A DNA stretch of 48,176 nt from Hyphomicrobiales bacterium (lineage in GTDB: Bacteria > Pseudomonadota > Alphaproteobacteria > Rhizobiales > Rhizobiaceae), in contig UBXG01000040.1 in assembly GCA_900469475.1 (NCBI GenBank), positions 1 to 48,176 on the forward strand, in the 5' to 3' direction. Every line of letters begins with the position of its first letter. Positions within the stretch are counted from its first letter, which is position 1. The notes beneath the pieces are model-generated. The model had not been told where the DNA came from. It was given only the letters and a program-made list of their open reading frames with translations, and ran no database searches. Shown in pieces: positions 38,437 through 45,970 of the stretch. Position numbers and translations under genes: made by a program.

Positions 38437-39491
38437 GCATCGTGGCGGAAACCACCAAGTCCGGTCGCCTTTTGCCGCGGGTCGCCGCCCCTGCCGGACT
38501 TCTTCTGGCGTGCCTTGCAGCGATCGCGCTGGTGGTCGGCATCAGCGTAGGGATCGGCGACATGCCGATCCCGCTTTCCACCACCTATTTCGCCATCACG
38601 AACAAGTTTGGCTGGACCTCGGTCGAGCTCAACCGCATCCATGAAACCGTCATCTGGGAATATCGGCTGAGCCGCGCTTTGGTCGCCGTATTCTGCGGCG
38701 CAGGTCTCGCGCTTTGTGGTGCGATCATGCAGTCCATGCTGCGCAATCCCTTGGCCGAGCCTTACGTGCTCGGCATCTCCGCCGGAGCCTCCACCGGCGC
38801 GGTTGCTGTCGTTATTCTCGGGATCGGAGCTGGCGCCGTTTCGCTCTCCGCCGGTGCCTTCGCCGGTGCTTTTGTAGCCTTTATCCTCGTCGCCGTTCTT
38901 TCGAACGGAGCACGCGGTGGCCCGGACAGAACGATTTTGGCGGGAGTTGCCACGTCGCAGCTGTTCAATGCAGCGACATCCTACGTCGTCACCACCTCCG
39001 GCAATGCTCAGCAGGCGCGCGACGTTATGTTCTGGCTGCTTGGAAGCTTCAGTGGTGTGCGCTGGCCGGAATTTGCACTGGTGTCGATCGTCGTCGGATT
39101 GGGTCTGATCGTCTGCCTGTTCTATTCGCGTCTGCTTGACGCTTTCGCTTTTGGCGACGAGGCGGCCGCCTCGCTCGGCGTAAATGTCGGCCGCACCCGT
39201 ATCATTCTGTTTGCGCTGACGGCGGTCATCACGGCAACCATCGTCAGCATGGTCGGCACGATCGGCTTCGTCGGTCTGGTCGTCCCGCATGCGGCGCGCT
39301 TCGTCGTCGGACCGCTTCACATCCGGTTGCTGCCTGCCTGTGCAATTACCGGCGCCATCTTCATGGTTCTCGCCGATATTGCCTCCCGCATCCTTATTCC
39401 GCAGCAGGTTCTGCCGATCGGCGTGGTCACGGCGCTGGTCGGCGTTCCCTTCTTCTCCATCATTCTCTACCGGCTCCAGCGGGCATCATGA
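38433..39491 (+). CDS. FecCD-family ABC transporter permease
   Basis: A 352-residue inner-membrane permease with about ten helices. Family signatures are YRLSRALVAVFCGAGLALCG then AIMQSMLRNPLAEPYVLGIS, where the Q-NPLA-P-LG pattern is typical of FecCD/BtuC proteins. TIGFVGLVVPHAARFVVGP is the ATPase-coupling segment. It begins with a GTG overlapping the substrate-binding stop (GTGA); a second GTG at 38442 has a better-spaced AGG and may be the true start. Its last bases overlap the ATPase ATG. It transports a ferric siderophore or similar complex. Confidence 0.93.
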   Translation: MSIVAETTKSGRLLPRVAAPAGLLLACLAAIALVVGISVGIGDMPIPLSTTYFAITNKFGWTSVELNRIHETVIWEYRLSRALVAVFCGAGLALCGAIMQSMLRNPLAEPYVLGISAGASTGAVAVVILGIGAGAVSLSAGAFAGAFVAFILVAVLSNGARGGPDRTILAGVATSQLFNAATSYVVTTSGNAQQARDVMFWLLGSFSGVRWPEFALVSIVVGLGLIVCLFYSRLLDAFAFGDEAAASLGVNVGRTRIILFALTAVITATIVSMVGTIGFVGLVVPHAARFVVGPLHIRLLPACAITGAIFMVLADIASRILIPQQVLPIGVVTALVGVPFFSIILYRLQRAS

Positions 39492-40249
39492 GCATAAAGG
39501 CCGACAATATCACCTGGAAAATCGGCGCGAAGACCGTTCTCAACGGCGTCTCTTTCGAGGCGCCTGCAGGCAAGATGCTTGGTCTCCTCGGGCCGAACGG
39601 CTCCGGCAAGACCTCGCTTCTGCGTCTGCTTGCCGGGTTAAAACGGCCGAACTCCGGCCGCATCACCCTGCAAGAGAAAGATCTGCAGCAGATGTCCCGC
39701 CGCTCCATCGCAAGGCGTGTCGCTTTCGTCGAGCAGCACAGCACGACCAATGCCAATCTCAGGGTCATCGATGTCGTAAAGCTCGGCCGGTTTCCGCATC
39801 GCTCGATGTTCTCAGGCTGGACATCGGCAGATGACGAGGCCGTGGAAGACGCTCTCGAGCGCGCCGGCATGAAGGAGAAACGCGAGGACCGATGGCAGAG
39901 CCTGTCGGGCGGCGAAAAGCAGCGCACCCACATCGCGCGGGCTTTGGCACAGTCGCCGAAGGAACTGATCCTCGATGAGCCGACCAACCATCTCGACATC
40001 CAGCATCAAATCGGTCTGATGCGCTTGGTTGCCGGCCTGCCCGTAACCAGCATCATCGCTCTCCACGATCTCAACCACGCGGCGATGTTCTGTGATCAGC
40101 TGATCATCATGCAGCAAGGCGGGGTCGTGGCCTCCGGAGCCCCGGAAGACGTGCTGACGGAAGATTTGCTGAGAAATGTCTTTGCCGTTGAGGCAAGGAT
40201 CGAGACCTCTCCTCACCATGCCCGGCCGCACATTCACTATCTGCGCTGA
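39488..40249 (+). CDS. ABC transporter ATP-binding protein, iron-complex type
   Basis: A 253-residue ATPase completing the importer. Walker A is GLLGPNGSGKTSLLRLLAGL near residue 35. The Q-loop lies in VAFVEQHSTTN, the ABC signature is LSGGEKQR, and Walker B with the switch follows as LILDEPTNHLD and ALHDLNHAA. This arrangement is that of FecE/FhuC. Start ATG overlaps the permease stop by four bases (ATGA), which indicates translational coupling of all three genes. An SDR gene 142 bases downstream on the same strand may or may not be co-transcribed. Confidence 0.95.
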   Translation: MSIKADNITWKIGAKTVLNGVSFEAPAGKMLGLLGPNGSGKTSLLRLLAGLKRPNSGRITLQEKDLQQMSRRSIARRVAFVEQHSTTNANLRVIDVVKLGRFPHRSMFSGWTSADDEAVEDALERAGMKEKREDRWQSLSGGEKQRTHIARALAQSPKELILDEPTNHLDIQHQIGLMRLVAGLPVTSIIALHDLNHAAMFCDQLIIMQQGGVVASGAPEDVLTEDLLRNVFAVEARIETSPHHARPHIHYLR

Positions 40250-40391
40250 GGGGAAATTCGGAATCTGTTCCCCTGATCATCCTTGCCTCGAACTGCAACC
40301 GAGCGCATCTTTCGCAATGACCCTCGGCATCTCCGGGAGTTTTGATTGGCATCGGCATCGATTTTGCGCGTGCGGCGGATGGGGGAAATGC

Positions 40392-41159
40392 GTGACGGAT
40401 AGACTCAAGGGCAAGATTGCCATCATTTCGGGCGGCGCCACCGGCATGGGCGGCGCAGCGTCGCGCCTGTTTGCGGCGGAAGGCGCCAAGGTGGCGATCA
40501 TCGACAGAAACGGCGACGCAGCGGCTGCGACCGTGCGCGAAATCCGAGACGCCGGCGGCATTGCCGACCACTGGGTTGCCGATGTTTCGAATGAGGCGGC
40601 CGTCAATGCGGCGGTCAAAAGCATCGAAGACCGCTTTGGTGCGGTAACGGTGCTCTTCAATCATGCCGGCACCATCGTCATTAAGCCGTTCCTCGAAACG
40701 ACGCTTGAGGAATGGGAATGGCTGCATGGCGTCAACGTCCGCTCGATGTTCCTGATGACTAAGGCCGTGCTGCCGGGCATGATCGCTGCCGGCGGCGGCT
40801 CCATCGTCTGCACCTCGTCGATCTCGGCCGTTGCCGCAACCCCGATGGAAGTGCTCTATGACACGACAAAGGGAGCGGTGCACATGTTTGCCCGCGCCAT
40901 CGCAGTCGAGTTCCGCGATCGCAATATCCGCTGCAATGCCGTATGCCCCGGCTTCATCCGCACGCCGCATGGGCTGCGCGAGGTGGCGGAGTTGCAGGCT
41001 CTGGGCGTCGATGTCTCGGATGCGGCAATCGCGGCCCAGCAAGGGCGGATCGGCGAACCCGAGGATGTAGCGCGGGCCGCCCTCTATCTTGCCTCCGACG
41101 AGTCCAACTTCGTCAACGGCATCCATCTCTTCGTCGACAACGGCTTTACCGCCATCTGA
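40392..41159 (+). CDS. SDR-family oxidoreductase
   Basis: A 255-residue classical short-chain dehydrogenase. GGATGMGGAASRLFAAEGAK is the TGxxxGxG cofactor motif, and FNHAGTI corresponds to the NNAG strand. The catalytic tetrad is visible with Ser in CTSSISAVAATP and Y-x3-K in LYDTTKGAVHM. NIRCNAVCPGFIRTPHG closes the conserved core. It should use NAD(P) on a hydroxyl/keto substrate. The GTG at 40392 follows GGGGGA at five bases; the frame stays open to 40176, but that extension matches nothing in the family. The substrate is not known; context near an iron-complex importer does not decide it. Confidence 0.9.
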   Translation: MTDRLKGKIAIISGGATGMGGAASRLFAAEGAKVAIIDRNGDAAAATVREIRDAGGIADHWVADVSNEAAVNAAVKSIEDRFGAVTVLFNHAGTIVIKPFLETTLEEWEWLHGVNVRSMFLMTKAVLPGMIAAGGGSIVCTSSISAVAATPMEVLYDTTKGAVHMFARAIAVEFRDRNIRCNAVCPGFIRTPHGLREVAELQALGVDVSDAAIAAQQGRIGEPEDVARAALYLASDESNFVNGIHLFVDNGFTAI

Positions 41160-41205
41160 TCACCGACGCAGTGATAAAGCCACCAAACATTCTGTCGAGA
41201 CGGCG

Positions 41206-41649
41206 TCAGCGCCCCACCTGATTCGGTGACTTGACGGCTACGCCGAAGGGCAGGAAGTGTTTGAGATTGGCGGTGATCACGGTCAGCTTATGAATGCTTG
41301 CCGTTCCCGCGATGATCGCATCCGCCGTGCGAGGAGTATGTCCCGCGATGACTGCTTTCGCCTCGAGCCTCCCGGATTCAAGAGCGATGTCCTTGTCGAC
41401 CGGCAGGATGTGATCACCATAGCCTGCAATCAATCCTTGCAGCCAGGTATGAATTCCCGCAGCCTTTGCTTTGGCGCCTTTTGCTTCCAACAACCGCACC
41501 CCCTTTTCGATCTCGTGGATCGTCAGGACTGAAAGGTAGACTGCATCCTGCCGATCCTGTTCATCCACCCATTCGGCAAAAGTATTCGACGCGCTGGCTT
41601 TGGACGGAGCGAACATGGAGATGGCGTTGGTGTCGAGAAGAAAGCTCAC
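41206..41649 (-). CDS. vapC: VapC-type PIN-domain toxin
   Basis: A 147-residue PIN-domain ribonuclease. The acidic catalytic residues are present: Asp in SFLLDTNAIS, Glu in TIHEIEKG, and Asp in TADAIIAGTASIHKLTVITA. VapC toxins cut tRNA or rRNA, and are held in check by the antitoxin encoded upstream. The start GTG at 41649 overlaps the antitoxin stop (GTGA), so its translation should be coupled. The toxin frame is intact, yet the antitoxin gene is frameshifted, which is unusual. If the toxin is active it must be expressed weakly, neutralised by a frameshifted product, or inhibited by another antitoxin. Confidence 0.9.
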   Translation of the reverse strand: MSFLLDTNAISMFAPSKASASNTFAEWVDEQDRQDAVYLSVLTIHEIEKGVRLLEAKGAKAKAAGIHTWLQGLIAGYGDHILPVDKDIALESGRLEAKAVIAGHTPRTADAIIAGTASIHKLTVITANLKHFLPFGVAVKSPNQVGR

Positions 41650-41905
41650 AAATCGACCTCGCGAGATGGAGCGGGATTTCTGGAGAAAACATCCTCGGTG
41701 GGATCGAAATCAGCCGGAAAGGTCTTCAGGTATTGAACCAGGCTCGGTCGGCCCTTCCGGATCGCTTTTTTTGCCTCTTCGGCTGCCTTCACGCTGACAA
41801 CGACGGCTGCGGCACGCCCATGACGGGTAATTGTTACAAACTCACCGGCCGCGGCCTGACATGGGAAAACGACGCCTTGGCATCCTTTAAGCTGATCATT
41901 GTCAT
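41646..41905 (-). pseudogene. vapB: Frameshifted Phd/YefM-type antitoxin
   Basis: A strong AGGAG precedes the ATG at 41905, which gives MTMISLKDAKASFSHV, the typical Phd/YefM N-terminus (DNA-binding). The frame then runs into a TAA within ten residues. The other frame resumes the expected sequence, QAAAGEFVTITRHGRAAAVV followed by a Lys/Glu-rich helix and the acidic C-terminus to the TGA at 41646. The total of 260 bases is not a multiple of three. Compared with the family, about seven bases are missing at the join (or another shift equivalent to -1). No start codon lies before the join in the second frame. A sequencing error or a programmed frameshift cannot be excluded. Confidence 0.8.
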
Positions 41906-41916
41906 GGCAAGCTCCT

Positions 41917-41942
41917 AAAAGGGGTCACTTATGACCTCTTTT
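41917..41942. promoter_or_regulatory. Palindromic operator before the toxin-antitoxin pair
   Basis: AAAAGGGGTCA, CTTA, TGACCTCTTTT form an 11-base inverted repeat with one mismatch, starting 12 bases upstream of the antitoxin ATG. Antitoxin-toxin complexes autoregulate by binding such palindromes, so this is the likely operator. Position seen, binding inferred. Confidence 0.6.
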
Positions 41943-41973
41943 AAGCGCGCATTCGTGCAAAATCAAGGCGCGT

Positions 41974-42876
41974 TCAGGTCATCCACTTGCGGTGCTCAAC
42001 GAAACGCTCTGCCAAAAGGTCGATGAACAAACGCACTTTCGTCGGCAGATGGCTGCGGTTGGGATAGATCGCGCTGATGGTGAATTCCACGGCGCGGTAG
42101 TCGGGCATGACACGCACGAGACGGCCGGCGGCGACCTCTTCGAAGACGATGAAGCTCGGGGCCAGAAAAATGCCCTGTCCGCTTGCCAAAAGAAAGCGCA
42201 GCGTCTCGGCATTGTTCGAGACGACATTGCCTGAGATCTTGACCCTCACTTGCTTCCCGTCAGCATCTTCGAAACGCCATTCGTCGCCGTAGGGATAATA
42301 GGTATATTGCAGGCAATTATGCTCCGCGAGGTCGGCCGGCACTTTCGGCATGGGATGCGTTTCACGATATTCGGGCGAGCAGACGAGCATATGGCGCCAG
42401 GGCGCGAGCTTGCGCGCGACGAGCGTCGAGTCCGGCGCCGGCAAGGTTCGGATCATCAGATCGTAGCCCTCCTCAACCATGTCGATCGACCGTTCGCCGA
42501 CGTTGAAATCAAGCGAGATCGCCGGATATAGCGTCATGAACTCGTTGACGACGGGGAGCAGGAAACGGACGATGGCGCCACTGGTATAGAGCTTCAGCGT
42601 GCCGCGCGGCATGGTGCTAAGCGCGCCCGCCGTCCGGTCGGCCTCCTCGAGATCGGCAATGATCTGCGAGGATCGCTCATAATAATATTTGCCGGTTTCC
42701 GTCAGGCTGACCCGGCGCGTCGTGCGGTTCAGAAGCCGCACGCCGAGGTGATCTTCCAACGACTGCACATGGTTGCCCACCATGGTGACCGACATGTTGA
42801 GGCGGCGGGCGGCGGCGGAAAAACCACCACATTCCACCACCCGGCCAAAGACTGCGAGGCTGGTCAACCGATCCAT
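41974..42876 (-). CDS. LysR-family transcriptional regulator
   Basis: A 300-residue regulator. The N-terminal winged HTH is clear: FGRVVECGGFSAAARRLNMS followed by HLGVRLLNRTTRRVSLTETG. The rest is the two-lobe inducer-binding domain, with PVNEFMTLYPAISLDFNVGE. It is divergent from the second Emr-type pump by 137 bases, the standard arrangement in which a LysR protein controls the neighbouring operon. A repeated element lies in that gap and again before the permease, so it may be its binding site. The inducer is unknown. Confidence 0.93.
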   Translation of the reverse strand: MDRLTSLAVFGRVVECGGFSAAARRLNMSVTMVGNHVQSLEDHLGVRLLNRTTRRVSLTETGKYYYERSSQIIADLEEADRTAGALSTMPRGTLKLYTSGAIVRFLLPVVNEFMTLYPAISLDFNVGERSIDMVEEGYDLMIRTLPAPDSTLVARKLAPWRHMLVCSPEYRETHPMPKVPADLAEHNCLQYTYYPYGDEWRFEDADGKQVRVKISGNVVSNNAETLRFLLASGQGIFLAPSFIVFEEVAAGRLVRVMPDYRAVEFTISAIYPNRSHLPTKVRLFIDLLAERFVEHRKWMT

Positions 42877-42904
42877 ATTGTCCTCGGATTATCCACTGTG
42901 ACTT

Positions 42905-42935
42905 GATGATCCTTCCCGATTTGAGGAGATTATCA
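42905..42935. repeat. Composite 31-bp direct repeat, copy 1 (before the EmrA-like gene)
   Basis: GATGATCCTTCCCGAT, seven variable bases (TTGAGGA), then GATTATCA. With the flanking T it also forms an imperfect dyad (TGATGATC and GATTATCA). The identical blocks with the same spacing occur at 44236-44266. This copy lies in the LysR-EmrA intergenic region, 78 bases before the EmrA-like start. Confidence 0.85.
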
Positions 42936-43013
42936 GAAGGATCGTTCGGACGCATCTTCATGGCATCAAAAATGACCCCGAAAAAAGGGGTAGCGCACTG
43001 AAGGAAACGGACG

Positions 43014-44240
43014 ATGGTCGAACTACCGCGCAACGAGGCGTTCAAGAACGCAAGCCAGGCCGATGCTGCTCCGGTCAACGAGGTTGCGAAATCTCCCGCC
43101 GCCGACGTTCCGCAAGCAAGAGTTGCCGAAGCGCCTGTCGCTGACGCCAGCCCCAAGGCAGATAGGAAGCTCATCAAGCGTGGCTTATTGATCGCCGCGC
43201 TGCTGGCCGGCGTCGCGGTCGCAGCGGATTTCGGCTATCGCTACTGGACGGTCGGACGCTTCATCGAATCCACCGACGATGCCTATGTGAAGGCCGATTA
43301 CACCACGATTGCCCCAAAGGTCGCCGGCTACATCAAGGAGGTGCTTGTCAACGACAATGACCATGTCAAGGCCGGCCAGCTGCTTGCCCGCATCGATGAC
43401 CGCGACTTCCAGGCCGCGCTTTCCCAAGCAAAAGCCGATTTAAAGGCTGCGGATGCAGCGATCGCCAATATCGACGCGCAGATCCAGCTGCAGCAATCGC
43501 TGATCGGGCAAGCCAAGGCAACGGTCGACGCGTCGCAAGCCTCTCTGGATTATGCTGTATCGGATGCTGCCCGTTCGGCTCGTTTGATTACCAACGGCGT
43601 CGGCACACAGTCGCGCGCTGAAGAGACGGAATCCGCCAGAAGGCAGGCAGCCGCCGCTGTCGAGCGCGACCAGGCCGCGCTCGTCGCGGCTCAAACCAAA
43701 GTTCCCGTGCTGCAGACCCAGCGAGACCAGGCAGCAGCCCAGCGCGATCGCGCCGCTGCGACCGTCCAGCAAGCCGAGCTCAATCTTTCCTATACCAACA
43801 TCGTCGCAGCCGTCGACGGCACGGTCGGTGCTCGCTCGATCCGCGTGGGACAATATGTGACGGCAGGTACGCAGCTGATGGCGGTGGTGCCGCTGCATTC
43901 GGTCTATGTCGTTGCGAATTTCAAGGAAACGCAGCTGACCTATGTACGCCCCGGCCAATCGGTCGAGATCAAGGTCGACAGCTTCCCCGACGTCACCGTC
44001 AAGGGCCATGTCGACAGCCTCTCGCCGGCAAGCGGGCTCGAATTCTCGCTGCTGCCGCCTGACAACGCCACCGGCAACTTCACCAAGATCGTCCAGCGCA
44101 TACCGGTTAAGATCGTCATCGACGACGATAGTCTCGCCGGATTGCTGCGCTCGGGCATGTCGGTGGAGCCGGAAATCGATACCAAGGCTGCCCAGACATC
44201 GACAGCCGGCGCACAGGGATCATCCAACCAGGCTGGATGA
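43014..44240 (+). CDS. HlyD/EmrA-family membrane fusion protein (second Emr pump)
   Basis: A 408-residue adaptor with a longer, disordered N-terminal tail (about 60 residues rich in Ala and Pro) before the single transmembrane helix (LLIAALLAGVAVAADFGYRY). The coiled-coil hairpin (about 130-230) is Ala/Gln-rich, followed by LNLSYTNIVAAVDGTVGARS and FKETQLTYVRPGQSVEIKVD. It resembles the first adaptor closely in GLEFSLLPPDNATGNFTKIV. ATG at 43014 follows AAGGA at eight bases. The permease begins 77 bases later. Divergent LysR gene likely controls it. Confidence 0.92.
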   Translation: MVELPRNEAFKNASQADAAPVNEVAKSPAADVPQARVAEAPVADASPKADRKLIKRGLLIAALLAGVAVAADFGYRYWTVGRFIESTDDAYVKADYTTIAPKVAGYIKEVLVNDNDHVKAGQLLARIDDRDFQAALSQAKADLKAADAAIANIDAQIQLQQSLIGQAKATVDASQASLDYAVSDAARSARLITNGVGTQSRAEETESARRQAAAAVERDQAALVAAQTKVPVLQTQRDQAAAQRDRAAATVQQAELNLSYTNIVAAVDGTVGARSIRVGQYVTAGTQLMAVVPLHSVYVVANFKETQLTYVRPGQSVEIKVDSFPDVTVKGHVDSLSPASGLEFSLLPPDNATGNFTKIVQRIPVKIVIDDDSLAGLLRSGMSVEPEIDTKAAQTSTAGAQGSSNQAG

Positions 44241-44266
44241 TCCTTCCCGATCTTCGTCGATTATCA
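44236..44266. repeat. Composite 31-bp direct repeat, copy 2 (before the EmrB-like gene)
   Basis: The same blocks GATGATCCTTCCCGAT and GATTATCA, again seven bases apart (CTTCGTC). It overlaps the last codon and stop of the adaptor and lies 51 bases before the permease GTG. See copy 1 at 42905. Confidence 0.85.
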
Positions 44267-44317
44267 CCTCAGCATCGTCATGAGATTGTTCCGGAATGAG
44301 CCGGAAGGAGACACGCC

Positions 44318-45940
44318 GTGGCCACTCTTCAGATCGCCGCAAACAACAATTCAGCCGCATCACCGGGCGCTTCAAACGCTACCGTCGTCCGACCGGCCAT
44401 GAGCCCGCTGCGTATGTGGACCGCCGTGGTTGGTTCGACACTTGGCGCCTTCATGGCCGTTCTCAACATCCAGATCGTCAATGCCTCGCTAGCCGACATC
44501 CAGGGCGCGATCGGCGCTGGAACGGACGATGGCGGCTGGATTTCGACCTCCTACCTGATCGCAGAGATCGTCGTCATTCCGCTTAGCGCATGGCTTGCTC
44601 GCGTCTTTTCAGTACGCAACTATCTGCTGACCAACGCTGTCCTTTTCCTGCTCTTTTCAGTCGCCTGCGCCTTTGCCGCAAACCTGCAACAGATGATCGT
44701 GCTGCGCGCCATCCAGGGCTTTTCCGGCGGCGTGCTGATCCCGATGGCCTTCACGATCATCATCACGCTGCTGCCGAAACCCAAACAACCGATGGGTCTT
44801 GCCCTCTTTGCCCTTTCCGCCACCTTCGCGCCGGCCATCGGCCCGACCATCGGCGGCTATCTCACCGAAAACTGGGGCTGGGAATATATCTTCTACGTCA
44901 ATCTCGTGCCGGGAGTCCTGATGGTCGGCATGCTCTGGATCTCGCTCGACCGCGCGCCGATGAACCTCTCACTGCTCGCCAAGGGCGACTGGCCCGGCAT
45001 CATCACCATGGCGGTCGGCCTTGCAGCACTGCAGACCGTGCTCGAAGAAGGCAACAAGGACGACTGGTTCGGCTCGCCTTTCATCGTCCGTCTCTCCGTC
45101 ATTGCCGCGGTTTCGTTGACGCTCTTCCTCATCATCGAGCTTCGCGCTTCTCATCCGCTCCTCAATCTGCGTCTGCTGGTGCGCCGCAATTTCGGCTTCG
45201 GTATCGTCGCCAACTTCCTGATGGGCGTCGCCCTCTATGGCTCGGTCTTCATCCTGCCGATCTATCTGACGCGCATCCAGGGCTACAATTCCGAGCAGAT
45301 CGGCATGGTGCTTGCCTGGACCGGCATTCCGCAGCTGATCTTGATCCCGCTGGTCCCACGGCTGATGAAGCGCATCGACGCTCGCCTGCTGATCATCGTC
45401 GGCTTCGCGCTCTTCGCCGCCTCGAACTTCATGAACATCTACATGACGAGCAACTATGCCAGCGATCAGCTCTTCTGGCCAAATATCGTGCGTGCGGTCG
45501 GCCAGGCACTCGCCTTCACGCCGCTGACGGCGATCGCGACCGCCGGCATCGAACAGGAAAATGCCGGATCCGCATCGGCGCTGTTCAATATGATGCGCAA
45601 TCTCGGCGGTGCGGTCGGCATTGCCGCGCTGCAGACCTTCCTTACCAAGCGCGAGCAGTTCCACTCCAACATCCTCACCAATTCAGTCTCGGTGTTCGAA
45701 GAGGCGACCCGCGCGCGCATTGCCAACCTCACCAACTACTTCATGAACCATGAGGTGAGCGATCAGGCGCTTGCCACCCACAAGGCGATCGTCGCCATTG
45801 CCTCCGATGTGCGTACGCAAGCCAATATCATGGCTTTCAGCGACACCTTCTATCTGCTCGGCGTCGCGCTGGTCATTGCCCTTGCCGCCAGCCTGCTTCT
45901 GAAGAAACCCGGTCACCTTTCCGGCGGCGCAGCACACTAA
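44318..45940 (+). CDS. DHA2-family MFS drug efflux permease (EmrB-like), second copy
   Basis: A 540-residue 14-helix permease. STLGAFMAVLNIQIVNASLA marks the first helix, followed by VFSVRNYLLTNAVLFLLFSV, RAIQGFSGGVLIPMAFTIII and the motif C region FAPAIGPTIGGYLTENWGWE. FFNDEGNKDDWFGS-like loops also occur in the first copy, so the two pumps are paralogues. The GTG at 44318 follows AAGGAG at seven bases. A cyclase gene begins 30 bases after the stop, on the same strand. The exported compound is unknown. Confidence 0.92.
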   Translation: MATLQIAANNNSAASPGASNATVVRPAMSPLRMWTAVVGSTLGAFMAVLNIQIVNASLADIQGAIGAGTDDGGWISTSYLIAEIVVIPLSAWLARVFSVRNYLLTNAVLFLLFSVACAFAANLQQMIVLRAIQGFSGGVLIPMAFTIIITLLPKPKQPMGLALFALSATFAPAIGPTIGGYLTENWGWEYIFYVNLVPGVLMVGMLWISLDRAPMNLSLLAKGDWPGIITMAVGLAALQTVLEEGNKDDWFGSPFIVRLSVIAAVSLTLFLIIELRASHPLLNLRLLVRRNFGFGIVANFLMGVALYGSVFILPIYLTRIQGYNSEQIGMVLAWTGIPQLILIPLVPRLMKRIDARLLIIVGFALFAASNFMNIYMTSNYASDQLFWPNIVRAVGQALAFTPLTAIATAGIEQENAGSASALFNMMRNLGGAVGIAALQTFLTKREQFHSNILTNSVSVFEEATRARIANLTNYFMNHEVSDQALATHKAIVAIASDVRTQANIMAFSDTFYLLGVALVIALAASLLLKKPGHLSGGAAH

Positions 45941-45970
45941 GTGCCGCGCCTCAAAGAGGAGGAGATAGCC

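Noticed and set aside
40107..41126. Long minus-strand open frame opposite the SDR gene
   Set aside because: It mirrors the SDR gene in an antisense frame of GC-rich DNA and has no domain.
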